Assembly: GCA_036346395.1 (NCBI GenBank)
Contig: CM070606.1
Coordinates: 20,942,915 to 21,006,914 of the forward strand
DNA: 64,000 nucleotides
Source: Hsuehochloa calcarea
Taxonomy: Eukaryota > Streptophyta > Magnoliopsida > Poales > Poaceae
Direction of reading: 5' to 3'
This document shows positions 21,496 to 34,354 of this stretch, one piece after another (the first letter of the stretch is position 1; the number at the start of each line of letters is the position of its first letter). Under the pieces are notes generated by a model. The model made no database searches and was not told where the DNA came from. It was given only the letters and a program-made list of their open reading frames with translations. Both the position numbers and the translations under genes were made by a program.

Positions 21496-22937
21496 TCACT
21501 CTATGCATATGAAGAGTGACATCAACTTTGAATAAGACTTTCCAAGTCTCAAATGTGTGTGTGTGTGGGGGGGGTATCTTTTTTTTCCATTTCGTTGTTT
21601 CCATATGTTCCACGAGGATATAATGAAGATCTCCATGAAAAATGGGTACTGAAAGGCAGAGCGAGCTTCATTGAGTCGGTTGAAAATGGTAGCAGACAAG
21701 TTCCATTGAATTCCAAGATAATTCCAACAAAACTGACTAAAGAGACAACCAAAGAAGAGGTGTGCGATAGTTTCATCGATATGACTAGAGCAAAGAACAC
21801 ATAGTGCATCCCTTTGAATGAGGCATTGACGCGGTAGGAGCATTGTTTTAGTGTTCAAACGATCAAATAAAATGAGCCATGAAAACACTTTTAATTTGAA
21901 CACACACATGTTTTTTCAAATCCAACCAAAAGGTTTGGGCGTGTCTCTATTGAGGAAAACTATTTTGTAATATTTCTGAGATGTATAAACATTACTCCCC
22001 AAATATAGGTCCATGAGTCTTGTGAAGCATCAGTGTCCGGCAAGTTATCGAGAATTTGTTGGATTTGTTGATATTCATCATAAGCTTGTATCGATAACGG
22101 TAGGTGGAAAAGGTTTCCAACTTCCGCTTCCAGAATGAAATCCACAATCCTGATATTCATGTTTTTTTTGCAAAGGAGTATAACCGTGGGAATTTTTGAA
22201 CAAGGAGATTATCATTCCAACCATCATGCTAGAACAAAGCTGAGTCACCTAAGACAACATGACAAGCCTCAATTCCACGATATGTATTACAAATTTTATG
22301 AACATCTTTCCACCATAAAGAACCTGTCACTTTACCAGTAGAGGGTACTATGTTTTGGTAATATTTTCCCCAAATCAAGTTTAACCAAAGTAAATCCTGC
22401 TTGTTATAAAACTAATGTAAGTGTTTCAACAGCAGAGCTTCATTCTGTAGCCTCAGATTGATGATCCCTGATCCACCTTTGTTTTTGGGCTTGCACACCA
22501 TATCCCAAACTACCAAAGAGTTCTTTTTAACTAAAAAGTTATAACCTGTCCAAAGACAGTGAAGACGAGCTCGGTCGATGTCCTCAATCACACCCACAGG
22601 GAGCTTGAGAGTACACATGTAGTAAGTGGGCAAGAGGGAAAAAGCAGAATTGACCATGTTGAGTTTTCCTCCATAAGAAAGAAAAGAAGAGAAAGCAGAC
22701 ATACACCTTTCAATTCTATCCAGTAAAGGAGTAAAGTTTTGGAAGTGAGGTTTAGTTGTTCCTAGAGGTAATCCCAAATAGGTGAAAGGGAAAGTGCCCA
22801 GTTTGCATCCAAAACCAGAAGCAAGATCTTAAGATTTGTCCAAGTCCAAATTTATTGGAATTAAGCACAATTTGGCAAAGTTCACTTTCAGGCCAGTTGA
22901 CTGGTGAAAAGTTTCAAGAAGACATTTCAGACATAAT
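21496..22937 (-). pseudogene. LINE ORF2 C-terminus: end of reverse transcriptase and zf-RVT domain
   Basis: Minus frames give, in order, a reverse-transcriptase tail (CLLETFHQSTGLKVNF, then FPFTYLGLPLGT near 22790), the thumb/connector segment at 22777-22412, a SWTYIWG segment near 22030, and a zf-RVT zinc-binding domain at 21909-21496 (CVLCSSHIDETIAHLFFGC). This is the standard plant L1 ORF2 order. Stops near 22830 and frame changes between pieces make it non-functional. The stop at 21496 probably corresponds to the native C-terminus. Confidence 0.88.
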
Positions 22938-25900
22938 CAGAGGTTGAAATACCGATCGGTTACCGGCGGTAACCGGATTTCCCGGCCGGGTCTGGGAAAA
23001 AAAAACCAGCTGAAAAACTTTGAATTCAAATTTGAATTTTTGATTCCATAATGTCCTCCCCTAGCTGGTTTAGGCATTGTTATGCTAGATTATGTATTGA
23101 GACATTGGTTTTTAGTATATTTAGCACTTATAATATATAAAAGAACCTTGGATGCTCTTTGGATGCTCCTTGGATGCCATTTGTTAGCAACATGCTGTCT
23201 TGGAGACTTAGACAGCAGCACATGGCATTGTCTCCTCTCGCCTCTTTCTCCCTCCCTCCCTCCCTCAAGAAGCATTGCTCTCCCCTCTTGCTTCCCTCCC
23301 TCCTCCTCGAGCAAAGAAGAAGCGGCAAGGCAAGCAATGGCAATGGCAAGCAAAGCAGCGAAGATGGCGGCGATGGCTGCAGCCATGAAGAAAGGCGGCA
23401 ATGCAAGCAGCAGAAGAAGAATAAGAGGGAGTGGCGGCAAGAAGCGCGAGGAGCAAGCATGGTGGGATTTCTCTCCATTTGCTAGAGTGTCTCCATAAGT
23501 TTCTGAAACATATATTCAGAATGTGGTATGGGTTATTGTAGGTGATGGCTCATAAATCGATTAATATTTGGGATCATGGAGAGAGACTAGGAGATGCTGG
23601 TTGGAAGTGTAGATATTATAACCTTAAGAAATCAGGTGGAGGTGTCACCCGCCTAAAAGAACATCTTGCTAGGAAACACGGCGATGTTATTGCTTGTAGT
23701 GGGGTTCCGGTGGAAGTCCAAAGGCTCGTACTGGCAAGTCTTGAAGAAGCAAAGGTAAGAAAGAAATCTCTTAAAGATGAACGACTGCGAATAGAGTAAA
23801 CCGCAAGAGAGCATGTAGCTCGTGGTCCATAATATGAAGATGTCTTCGATGATAACGAGGAAATACAAATAGAATGGGCTCGTCGAGAGTCGTTAGAGGT
23901 ATATCAGCTGCAACAAAAGACCAAAACCAGGTGTGCGACGTTTGAACATATTGGTGGTAGTGGAAGTGGTATGGCAAGTGGAAGTGGTAGGGGAAGTGGA
24001 AGTGGCAGAGGAAGTGGTATAGGAAGCAATGCTTTTTCGAGAATGTTTGGCAGGTCACAGTCCATGAGAGTTGATTATGATATTTTGCGCAGTCGGGCAC
24101 CCGTCCAACCCCGTATTGATACAACACTTCGTGGAGAAGCAAAGTCAAAATTTAGAAAAATTTGGACTAAGTTGTTACATAGTAATGACATTGCTGGAGT
24201 TAAGGCAGAGTGTCCTTATTTTCGTGCCGCCATCAAAGAGACACAAGAACTTGGTCAAGGCGTTTCGTCACTAAGAGGGCATGAAATCGATGGGACGTAT
24301 CTTGATGCTAACGAACAAGAGGTAAAGGAGTATGTAGCACAGTTCAAAGATGACTGGGATATATATAGAGTCTCTATCATGTATGATTCATGGACTGAGC
24401 CTACACAAATGAGTATCATTAACTTCATGTTGTGTTGCAATGAAAGAATATTTTTCCATAAGTCAGTGAATGCAACTGGTGACATACAAAATACTGACTT
24501 TTTGTATCGTGAGATTCGTAAAGTTGTGGAAGAACTTGCAGTTAAACATGTTATGCAGATTGTGACTGACAATGGTTCGAACTACAAGAAAGCATGCTAA
24601 CTGGTAATTGAAGAGTATCTAACTTTAGTCTAGCAGCCATGTGCAGCGCACACCGTCAACCTCATGTTGAAGGATATTGGCCAGTTCGAGGAGGTTGATG
24701 CAGTTGTGAAGGCGGCTAAGAGGATTTGTCGGGTCCTATACAACCACAGTCACCTCCATAATGAAATGTGCCAAAAAATTAGAGGAGAGCTAGTTCGTCC
24801 AAACGCCATAATGTTTGGAATGACATTTATTTTCTTAAAAAGTTTTTGGGATAGAAAAACAAAGTTCACGAAGTGGATGGTATCAAATGTGTGGGGCTCC
24901 AACCATTTGAGCACGACCGAGGAAGGAAAATACATGTATTCCTGTCTCACAAGTAGACAATGGTGGTCCAGTATGGATTGAGTTATTAAATTGGTAGAAC
25001 CAATTTATCGACAACTAAGATATGTACACCAGCAGAAACCCGCAATAGTGGCAGGAGTGGTTAGAAAAATATGTCATCTCAATTTCAAACTTCAAGACGT
25101 ATTGAAAGAAGATAAGGCTACTTATGATCGTGTTATAAAGCTTATTAATAGAAGAATTGCAATGATGAAGGGCCGTACATATATAGTTCCAGACAAGTTA
25201 ATAGTTTTCTAAATCCAAACACATAACATATATTTGTTGTATTTTTTTCTAACATTCTAAGTGTGTTTGGTTGCACAGCATCATTGCTAAACCCGCAGAG
25301 CCACAACTTATATAGTTTGGGGAAGAATCCAGCCCTCGTTGTTTCCCTGACAATGGCAATTCAAAGAATAGCCGATACACCCGACGAGACAGTGCAGGCT
25401 CTAGGCGAGCTAGAATTATATCGTAATCGACGAGGTTTATTTGCTTCAAATGAGACTTACATTAGTGCTAATCGTCATTTTGTAGGTATATTATTATGAA
25501 CTTACATATACATGGAAAATGACCCATCACTATGAGTTTAACATATATTTCATGTTACTTGTAGCTACATGGTGGATGCCGTTTGGAGCGCAGACAGCAA
25601 CACTAACAAAATATACCTTGCGGATAGTCTCACAATGTGTTTCGTCCAATGGATGTGAACGTAATTGGAGCATATTTGCATTGGTACATACACAATTGAG
25701 AAATTGTCTTGGGTACAAGAAACTACATAAACTCGTATATGTCCGCTACAATCTAAGGCTACGATAGCAAGAGCATGAGACTAGGAATGAAGATATGGAT
25801 GTAGATCCTTTTGGCGATCTAATAAATGCCACTATGTACGACAGAGAGAACCCAAACCATGAGTAGCTTGATAGCTCCATGATACAATCGGAGCCCCTAC

Positions 25901-26340
25901 TAGACAAGGAAGGTGAGCCCCCCATGCAATCTACAGTTGTAGTTGATGCCATCCCTCAAAAGGAATTTGATAAAACACTAGATGATGAACCGTTGGTGCA
26001 ATGGACAAAAAAATATTGGCAAGAGTCATCTTAGGAAAAGGAAATATTGTAGCCAACCAATTGAAAAATTGGCTGCGGACTTTGCCTCACTTACACAAAC
26101 AAGGAAACAAGTGCCTGATAAGAAGAAGAAAAAGGCCACTGAGGAGGATATTGTGGGAATCGATGAAAACAGAAAGTTTGCCATCTGATGAAGTCCAGTA
26201 CCAAGAGTCTGGTGATAGTAGCTCTCCGTCGTCCGATAATAGTGCTGATGGTGGGACAGCTCATGATGTAGGACTAGACGAACCATTGGAATTCACCTGC
26301 GATATTTGCTCAAGCAACATTTTTAAATACCATAATTAGA
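22938..26340 (+). mobile_element. hAT transposon with decayed transposase
   Basis: The left end is placed at CAGAGGTTGAAAT, followed by GGTTACCGGCGGTAACCGG, which resembles the end of the MITE at 15801-16173. The body encodes a hAT transposase in pieces. No matching right terminus or 8-bp target duplication was found near 26340-26420, so the right end is lost or further diverged. A GC-rich leader (about 23200-23480) precedes the coding region. Confidence 0.65.
23542..26338 (+). pseudogene. hAT transposase (BED finger, DUF659, C-terminal dimerisation), broken
   Basis: Pieces in order: a BED-type zinc finger at 23542-23799 (GWKCRYYN, where the second Cys is Tyr, then HLARKH); a Gly/Ser-rich tract at about 23960-24030; a DUF659 domain at 24080-24600 ending VTDNGSNYKKAC; the hAT catalytic-core continuation (PCAAHTVNLMLKDIG) at 24640-24981; a further segment at 24991-25212; and the C-terminal hAT dimerisation region at about 25560-25767 (SQCVSSNGCERNWS). 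At least four in-frame stops and several frame changes interrupt it; some gaps, such as 25212-25263, may be introns. It could not make active transposase. Confidence 0.85.
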
Positions 26341-26747
26341 AAGTCCTATCAGTTAGCATTTTAACCAAATCACATTTTATTAAAGAGAAAACTTGTGCAA
26401 TATTTGTAACAGTGAACCAATTGTCAATCACAAGTTCTTCTAGCAAATGCAATTGCTCTCCTTACAAATGGGTCCCACTTATCAGTGATAGTTAGAGATA
26501 AACAGAGGGCAGCAAAGAGGAAACATAACAGAGGAGCTGGGAGGCGGCTTGAGAGGTGCTTTTCGCCAGAGAGGGAGCGATGGTGAGGAGGCGAAGACCC
26601 CCAAAATGGGTTGCCGACGGGCTGTGAAGCCAAAGGATGTGGTGTTGCAGAACAGGCGGCTCTGTGGCGGCGCGGTGGTTGGCCATGAGGAAGAAACAAG
26701 GTGAGCGGCGCTTAGATGGGAGAGAGGCCAAACTAGGGGGAGCATGA
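26341..26747. other. Unassigned GC-rich sequence split by the Gypsy insertion
   Basis: Continuous before insertion with 46495-47437 (the target duplication CATGA joins them), and, after removing the mini-LTR element, with 50521-50812. The composition and the terminal GGGATGTTACA at 50812 suggest an old minus-strand Tekay-like LTR, but the other end was not found. No gene is supported despite several open frames on minus. Confidence 0.35.
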
Positions 26748-29700
26748 TGTAACATCCCAAAACTTTGGATTGTGTTTAAAATGTATGAAATTGAGGATAA
26801 ATTAAAACTTTTGGGGCATCCTTGCTGTTAATTGAAATTTCTGGAATTCTTTCAAAAGAAATGTTGACTTCAAAACTAAATGCTTTTATTGTCTCGAAGT
26901 AAAGAAATTTAAAACTTTCTAGTCAAACCTTGTGATCATCCTCTAAAAATATTTTTCCTAAGTTCTAGATCATCCTAGAAACCCCTCCGAGAAATTTCAA
27001 AATTTTTAGAAATTATTTGCTATTTCTGAGGGGCTAGTCAAACTTATTAGTTCACTGGTCAAACCCCTAGACCAGCAGCTTGTGTATTTTCTAGCAAGAA
27101 ATGCACTAAATGAGAAATTCTGGAAAAATTAACCACGGTTTATCTTGGAGTCAGGATCACCCAATAAAATTTTTAGAATTTTTGGAGTTTCAGAGCTACC
27201 TCTAGGAATTCCCAAACCATCTTAGTCTTTTAGATCAAAATCAGAAATCAATATTCCTTAGACTCAAACCCGAGTCAGACTCCGATCCGAGCCTCTTGAC
27301 TCAGTCCAACCAGCTAACCGCACCTATTGTGAGCCGTCCGATGGAAATTCTTTGGTCCAGATCTCGCACCCGTTCGGACCTCTCCGGACTCCCCTTTGAA
27401 TCTGAGCCGTCCAATTCCAATCGAACGGCCCAAATTCGCGGACCGAGCCACTCTTTGCGCTGCACCCGTTCGCATCTTTGAGTCGCTGACTCCGCAGGAC
27501 CCGCACGTCAGTCCCGTCTTGTCCAGCTCACTGTCACTGGCGTGCTCAGAGGGCGAGCGCCACGAGCTGAGGAAGCTCTGCACCGCCCCGTTGACGGCGT
27601 GAATCCACCGCCCCGTCTGACCACTCCTGGAGCGTCGCCTCTTCACACCGTTCCTTCCCTATCGTTGGAGCCCTATAACCCTGTCCCCCTCGTCCTCTAG
27701 CTCTCACTTTCCCTCTCGGTGATCGAGGGAAAGGAGGCAATAACTCGGCTCCCTCTCGGGTAAGCTTCGTGCTTCCACCTCCTTCTCCATCTTCGTTCTT
27801 CTTCGTCTCCATTTTTGCTAATGTGAGGCCATGTCTTGACTTGTAGCTCTTGGTCAACCGTCGAGCTCTCTACTGCTGCAGAGCACGCACCCGAAGCCGC
27901 CGCCGTGCCAGCTCCGTGTCCAGTGAGTCCTATCCTCTCTTAAGTGCGTCTCCACTCATGCTTTGGCTTGCTTAGTTTTTCCCCTTCCTCAATTTGGCCA
28001 TCGATTCACATGAGCCCGGGAGTTAGAAGCTTGTTCCATTTTCGGCCGTGAAGCTTCTTTTCTTCCCCATCTCCGGTGTGGTAAGCCTCTCGTTGATTCC
28101 TCGCTTGCACACCCTCTGTGGGCTCCTCTTGAGCTCTCTCTGCCTCTCACTCTCTGTCTCCTTCACCAGAACAACCTTTCCTCGGTGAAGCACCACGCCG
28201 CCGTCACCTTCCTCGACGCTGGCTCAGCTCCGACCATCTCCGAGCCTTTCCGTCTCTCAGGTAGCATCCTCGTACCTTGTAGATGCTGTGGCACCCGCTT
28301 CCTTGGACAATGCAGAGCTTGTTCGTGCCGTGCTTATTCAGCCGTAACTCACCGCCGCCACTCTCCGGTGCGCCGCCGCTTTGGGCCGGCTCAGCCGCCG
28401 TGAATGCCACCTTTGGGTGCGCGAGCTTATTGTAAACTCGTCCATACCCGTGGCACGCACCGCCGTGTCAGGGAACGCCGGCGAGGGTCCGGCGAAGCCA
28501 GTGCTGCGTTGTCGGATTTTCGACCGCACTGTAGCAAGGCCATTAGGGTTAATCGCGTCATTAACTTCTAATGATTGCTCAGTAATTTAATTGCTGTCTG
28601 AAAGGAGTTTTTGTGTGACTTACTTGTGGGGCCGAGCATAGTAAGTAAGGGTTAAATATCGGTTTGAATCGGTGTATGACATGTGGGCCCAGGAGCTTAG
28701 TGCACAGCCGTGAACTCGTAGACCGGCCGTGGACCGAGGTCCACACACTATTCTGTGAACCTTGAGTATGACATGTGAATTTTTCAAGATTTTTGGATGA
28801 CAATGAATTTTCGGGTCTTTTCGGTATTATTCGTTCTTATTGTGCTTTCGAATTCTTTCGATAGGTTTCGATGAATTTATTGATTACGCGGGTGATCCTC
28901 TGCAGCGAGAAAGTTATCTCCAGCAAGGCAAGTAGTTGTTTCCATTTGATCATGTTGATCCTATTACTTTCAAAGTCTATTATCTTGTTTGCAAAGTGTA
29001 TGTATGCATGCTCTATTTTGATGTTAAATTATCGATCGAGTAGTTGATCCTATAGTTGCAAAAACTGTAGGTAAATATTCATCCTCTACCACTGAGCCTA
29101 GGATTTATTCGCTGTGATTTAGAGCTCGATGGATGGGCTCTATTCATTTTACTTGTAGTTTGCGAGTTGATGTCGCTTAGAAATGCTTAGAACAGTAGAA
29201 TGGGGATCATCGCCTCGGCGATGGTCATTATATCATCACTACAATTATTTGAGTCAGGATACTCATGTATGTAATTGTAATTGGAAAACTAAAACTGAAA
29301 GTGAAATGTATTTGACTTGGGCACATTGGTTTGATGGTGTGATTTTTGGGTGTATGAATGGTGCCCGAGTCAACAAGAACCGAACATCTTAGACACTGAC
29401 CCAAGCGTTATTGCGTGCTAACCACACGAGGGTTTTGGGAACCCCTCTTGACTAAGTACTTTGGGAGGTATTAATTATTGAGTCGTGGTGGTAAGAAAGA
29501 AAGAAAAAGGTTTGTTTTGGGATGAGAGGGATGGGTTCCTTTCTAGGTTCGCCATACCCAGGAGCACCCGCAGTTGCTTCGGCTGGGCCGGTGCGTCCGA
29601 CTCAACGTGTGAGTCCTTAGTGGGAGCCCGTAGCAGCGGTTCACTAAGGGTTAACCCCCATACATGCGACTCTTAATTAGTACAATCCATTGGAAAGCGC

Positions 29701-30594
29701 CTCGTAGGACTTAGCCGTGTTTCAGATACTAAAGAAAGTGTGCTAAATCATGTGGCGAAAAGGCGATCCGACGTGTGGGTACATTGGTACACCCTGCAGG
29801 TATAATCTATTTGAATAGCCTCGCCCTAGGTTATGGACATGCTTGGTTAGGTCTCTACAAGAGTTAGACTCAACAGCCGATAAAACTTGAATTGGGTAGT
29901 ACTGAATGGGTAATTGTGCTATGTTGTGGTGGCTGTTGGGAAGTCACCTCTAGGATGTTAATTATGTTTATAATTGTTGTCTCGCTGTTATTTAATCAAT
30001 TAAAAACAGATTTGTCAAATTGCTTTCAATCTATTACATCTTGCAAATGGAATATTGCTTTGCGCGTCAAATGAAACGTATAACCTCCTCCTTTGATTCA
30101 GCTTGCATGTAGTTATGTATAGGCTTGTTACTCGTAAGACTTGTGAGTACGTTTTTGTACTCAGTTGCTTTGCTTAATTGTTGCAGAGGAGGTTGACCCC
30201 CAAGGGGTTAACTATTGTGAGACCGACTTCGACTTTGCCCTCGACGACTAGCTTGGACGTTTCCAGTCGGTTGCCTCGTGATTAATGGCAAACCGTTTGG
30301 CTTTTGTTTATCGCCATCTTATGGCTTATGTTTCCGCTGCTACTTTGGTTAATCGCCTGTCATATGGCCGGTCGGCCCTACTTTTGTAATATGAACTTGT
30401 ATGTCCTTTATGTTGTAAGCTTGTAGACTGGGTATTGTAATGACTTGTATGGAATGGATGCTTAATTTTTGTATGGGTATGTGTACTGCAATTCTGGGAA
30501 GTACATATGCACCGAGAATCGAGATATTTGATTTGTAATGTTATGACCATTTTCATGGTTAAGTATTACAAGTAAAATACACCGGGTTCTCACA
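26748..30594 (+). repeat. 5' LTR of Tekay-like element
   Basis: Runs from TGTAACATCCCAAAAC to CCGGGTTCTCACA, 3847 bp. Compared with the 3' LTR it keeps a GC-rich block of about 1.2 kb (27035-28217) but lacks about 600 bp (3' LTR positions about 44100-44695). Short open frames in the GC-rich block have no recognised product. Confidence 0.93.
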
Positions 30595-30599
30595 AAAGT

Positions 30600-30613
30600 T
30601 GGTATCAGAGCCA
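30600..30613 (+). other. Primer binding site of Tekay-like element
   Basis: TGGTATCAGAGCCA lies five bases after the LTR end and matches the complement of initiator Met-tRNA. Confidence 0.93.
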
Positions 30614-31353
30614 TACTGACCGTAGAAACCCCTAGCTTGGTCGTCCTTAGGGTGTTTGAAAAATTTATGTTCAAAATATCAAATGGTTTATGAAAACTTA
30701 ATAAAGTTCTCAGATTTTACTCCTTACCTATCTTAGATTGCTCATCTTACCTTATTCTTGATTGAGATTTGAAAAGTTGTTTCCTCTCATCTTTATTTCA
30801 AAAGATAGTGGTTCCCGTCAATTTCGGTTTTGGGTTTCAATGAGTGTTGAGAATATGAAGTATTGGCTGTCTTGTGGTGACAATTAGAAGCATTTGGAAT
30901 TGGAAAATTCAGCTTGGAGCTTAGATACAAAATTTTGGGTAGCAAGCTCCTAGTTCTTCGATGGAGTTTAAAATGAGAAGATAATTCAACTAAAACTTAT
31001 GGGAATAGAAAGAGTAAGAGGTGATATTAGTTGGCTAGTGTCTAAAGCACCCTAGATAGTTTTACCTTGTTCTTTAGAGGCGTTAAGACTTGAGTTGTGT
31101 TCTGAAAAAAAAATTCTCAAACGATTGCTCGTTCTTTCAATACGAGTTAGTCGTACTGAGAAGTTGAATCTTGCGTCTTGTGAGTTTTGCATTGGATCTT
31201 ATGCCTTTTTGCAAATGTTTGGAGTTCAATTCTTGCTGGTTATGATGTAGTTGGGTTAGGGTAATATCTCATTTTCCCTAGTCAATAGCTTTTCTATTGC
31301 TGCTTTCCGCCTCTAGTTTTTGGTTTTTTGTTGCTAACCCACTTCTATGAAAC
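30614..31353 (+). other. Noncoding leader between primer site and gag
   Basis: About 740 bp with no convincing ORF. It presumably holds the RNA packaging leader of the element. Confidence 0.6.
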
Positions 31354-32184
31354 ATGATGGCTGGAAGAACTCACAGCAGCCAAGGTCAGCCAGCTAGTCA
31401 GGATGAGGAGCTCCTGCCTCCTCCGACCATGGCTGAGGTTCTCACTCAAATTGAGAGAAACCGCATGGATCATACAAGGATCCTTGAGGCAATTGCACGG
31501 AATACCTCCAATCTTTCCGGTGCCTCTGGATCAGGGGGAGGAGGTGGTTATCATCAGAGGGGAGGACTCTCAGAGTTCCTTCGCATGTAGCCACCCACCT
31601 TCTTGCGGTCCGAAGATCCCCTCGACGCAGACGATTGGTTGCGTCTAGTCGAGCGGAAGCTCGATGTCGCTCAGTGCCAAGATCTAGAGAAGGCACTATT
31701 TGCCTCCCATCAACTAGAGGGGGCAGCCCTTTCTTGGTGGGAAAACTTCCTTGCCATGCAGCCTGCGGGCCGAGCCATCACTTGGGAGAACTTTCGTACT
31801 GCCTTCCGTCGGGCTCATGTTCCCGCCGGCGTGATGAAGTTCAAGAAGAAGGAATTCTCGGCGCTCAAGCAAGGGCGCAGGACAGTAACTGAATACCTGC
31901 ATGATTTCAACCATCTCTCTCGGTACGCCCCTGAGGACGTGCCCACTGATGATGCCAAGTAGGAGAAGTTCATGGATGGCTTGTCTGAAGAGCTTCAGGA
32001 CAAGCTGTCTATCGTCGACTTCCCCGACTTCCAGACATTGGTCGACAAAGCTATTGTCGTCAAGCACAAGGGAATACTGCTTGGCGATTCTCGCAAGCGC
32101 AAGTGGGAAGCCCAAAAATCAGCAAGGGCCAATCTTCCCTGTTCTCGCGTCGGGCAAGCCCCGGTGCCTCATTCTCAGGCTCCA
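31354..32184 (+). pseudogene. Tekay-like gag, N-terminal and core part
   Basis: One frame from MMAGRTHSSQGQ through the retrotransposon gag core (LEGAALSWWENFL, FKKKEFSALKQG, TVTEYLHDFNHLSRYAP) to PHSQAP. It is interrupted by in-frame TAG at 31588 and TAG at 31960. The frame then runs straight into the nested Gypsy at 32185 and resumes at 39628. Gag would assemble the virus-like particle; this copy cannot be translated through. Confidence 0.9.
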
Positions 32185-32983
32185 TGATACGGATTACCGG
32201 GTCTTCACGTCGTAGGATCGAGGGGGATAAATAGAGAAAGCCTATTGAGAAGCAAATATTGGCAACACACTCCAATGAGATAGCCTCCAACAAAGAACTC
32301 AATCAACAATCTCTCTAATTGAACGACCGTGTCCATACATCCGTCGCACGATGCTCCTTACAATCCATAGGAAATACAAGGACAAGATGGGGGAACTCCC
32401 AACCTAGGGGATCTAACCCTAGGCAAGAGCAAAGCTCAAGTCTTCTTTCTGTTCTTCCTCCCTTTGCTGTTGGGTGGAGGGGCCCCTTTTATAGTGGGGG
32501 TCGAGTTGGGAAGTTCGGTTCGCCCAGCGTCGGCCGGTCGGCCGACGTGGAGGCCGGTCTGATCGGGCGGGAGGCCGGTCGACCGGCGGTCGACCGCCTG
32601 TTGAACTTGGTTCGCCCGCGTCGGACCGATCCGGAACAAAGAGTGCACGATGAGTTGGGGAGTTTGGTTCGCCCAGCGTGGCGGCCGGCCGGCGTGGCGG
32701 CCGGCCCGACCGGCGTGGAGGCCGGTCCGACCGGTCTGGAACAAAGAGCGACCCTTTGTCTCCGGTCATCATTCCTCTTGCCATCTTCTCCCGCTGGTCG
32801 ATTAAACATACATATGGAGCATGAGGTAGCATCCACTCGGAGATATCAAAGCGAGACTCAAGTAAGAGCGACTTCACCTCAATGTTAAGTTGTTGCACTC
32901 GCTCTTGTCATTGGTCCCTTGGGCGTGATGGAGGTTACTTGGCCTCGTTGGATTTGATGGAGTTGGTGTCGATGTCCTCATCA
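32185..32983 (-). repeat. 3' LTR of nested Gypsy
   Basis: 799 bp, a near-duplicate of 38816-39622; plus-strand ends are TGATACGGATTACC and GTCCTCATCA. A dense GGTCSGACCG-type cluster lies at 32515-32745. A poly-purine tract (AAGAAGGGGGA on minus) abuts it at 32984-32994. Confidence 0.95.
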
Positions 32984-34354
32984 TCCCCCTTCTTGGAAAG
33001 GAGTCGCCTCGACTGATGTGTTCTGGCTCCAAGAATGGTGATAAGTCCGCCACATTAAAGGTAGAGCTCACCACGTACTTGTCGCTTGGAAGGTCAATCT
33101 CATATGCGTTGTCATTGATCTTCTTGAGCACTTTGAAAGGTCCGTCGCCGCGTGGCTTCAACTTGGAGGAGCGCTCGGTGGGGAAACGGTCTTTGCGAAG
33201 GTGAATCCATACCAAGTCGCTGGGCTCAAATAGTATTTGCTTCTTGTGCATATTGGCCTTCTGTGCATAGAGGCGGGTTTTCTTTTCAATTTCCTCCCGG
33301 GTTTTGAGGTGAATTTTCTTCACAAAGTCGGCTCGCTTGGAGGCTTCCATGTTGAATCGTTCTTGTAGCGGTAGTGGAAGAAGATCAAGCGGTGTAAATG
33401 GTTTGAAGCCATACACCACTTCGAAAGGGTACATGTTGGTGGTGGAGTGAACGGCGCGGTTGTAGGCGAACTCCACATGAGGTAGACATTCTTCCCACTC
33501 TTTGAGGCTCTTCTTGATCATGGTCCTTAAAAGACTTGATAATTGTGCGATTCACAACCTCGGTTTGGCCGTCGGTCTCATGGGTGGCGGTGGTGGAGAA
33601 AAGCGACTTGGTGCCAAGTTTTGCCCACAAAGTCTTCCAAAATAGCTCATGAATTTGACATCACGGTCGGAGACGATCGTCCTAGGCATTCTATGGAGGC
33701 GTACAATCTCCTCAAAAAAAAGTTAGCTACATGGGAAGCATCGTCGCATTTATGACAAGCAATAAAATGAGCCATTTTGGAGAATCTATCAACAATCACA
33801 AAAACTAAATCCTTACCCGTCTTCGTTCTAGGTAAGCCCAATACAAAGTCCATGCTAATGTCCTCCCAAGGAGCACCAGGAATGGGAAGCGGGGTATACA
33901 AACCGTGGGGATTGAGCTTGGACTTCGCCTTGTGACACGTGATGCACCGTTGAACATACCTCTGAACGTCTCGTCGCATTTTAGGCCAATAGTAGTGATC
34001 GGAGAGCATGGTGTAGGTCTTTTCCCTTCCAAAGTGTCCCATTAAGCCGCCAGCATGAGACTCCTGCACAAGGAACAAACGAATAGACGACTCGGGAATA
34101 CAAAGCTTGTTAGTATAAAAGAGAAAACCGTTGTGCATGTGGTACTTTTCCCAACCCTTCCCATCACAAAGATTGCGAAAAGGCATAGAAAGCAGGATCA
34201 TTCGATACAAAGATTTCAAACTTTCTAAGCCAAGTACCTTGGCCTCTAGTTGCACCAAGATGATATGTTTTCTAGAAAGAGCGTCGGCTACCACATTCTC
34301 CTTCCCTTTCTTATACTTCACAACATAAGGAAAGTTTCTATGAATTCGACCCAT
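32984..34354 (-). pseudogene. Nested Gypsy integrase
   Basis: ORF 34354-33647 holds the HHCC zinc-binding segment (HAGGLMGHFGREKTY to CITCHKAKS) and the start of the catalytic core (SMDFVLGLPRTKTGKDLVFV, with the first Asp). The frame then breaks near 33650-33520. ORF 33521-32874 carries the end of the core (EFAYNRAVHSTTNMYPFEVV) and the C-terminal domain, running to a TNDKSE tail that extends into the LTR. Integrase would insert the cDNA. At least one frameshift lies in the core. Confidence 0.9.

Larger units (their letters stand above)
21365..22937 (-). mobile_element. 5'-truncated L1-type LINE
   Basis: Only the C-terminal third of ORF2 and the 3' UTR remain. The 3' end on minus lies near 21365, just after a hairpin, and no long A tail is visible. 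At the 5' side coding homology continues to the hAT boundary at about 22937. Most of reverse transcriptase and all of ORF1 and the endonuclease are absent, as is usual for 5'-truncated LINEs or after later disruption. Confidence 0.88.

Noticed and set aside
23159..23498. Ser/Pro- and Ala/Lys-rich ORFs before the hAT transposase
   Set aside because: Simple-sequence coding (CTCCCT and GCAATGGCAA repeats) in the hAT leader; at most an untranslated leader exon.
27300..28600. GC-rich block in the 5' LTR as a captured host gene fragment
   Set aside because: A homologous block is present in the second Tekay-like LTR at about 61600-62850, so it is an ancestral LTR part rather than a capture in this copy.
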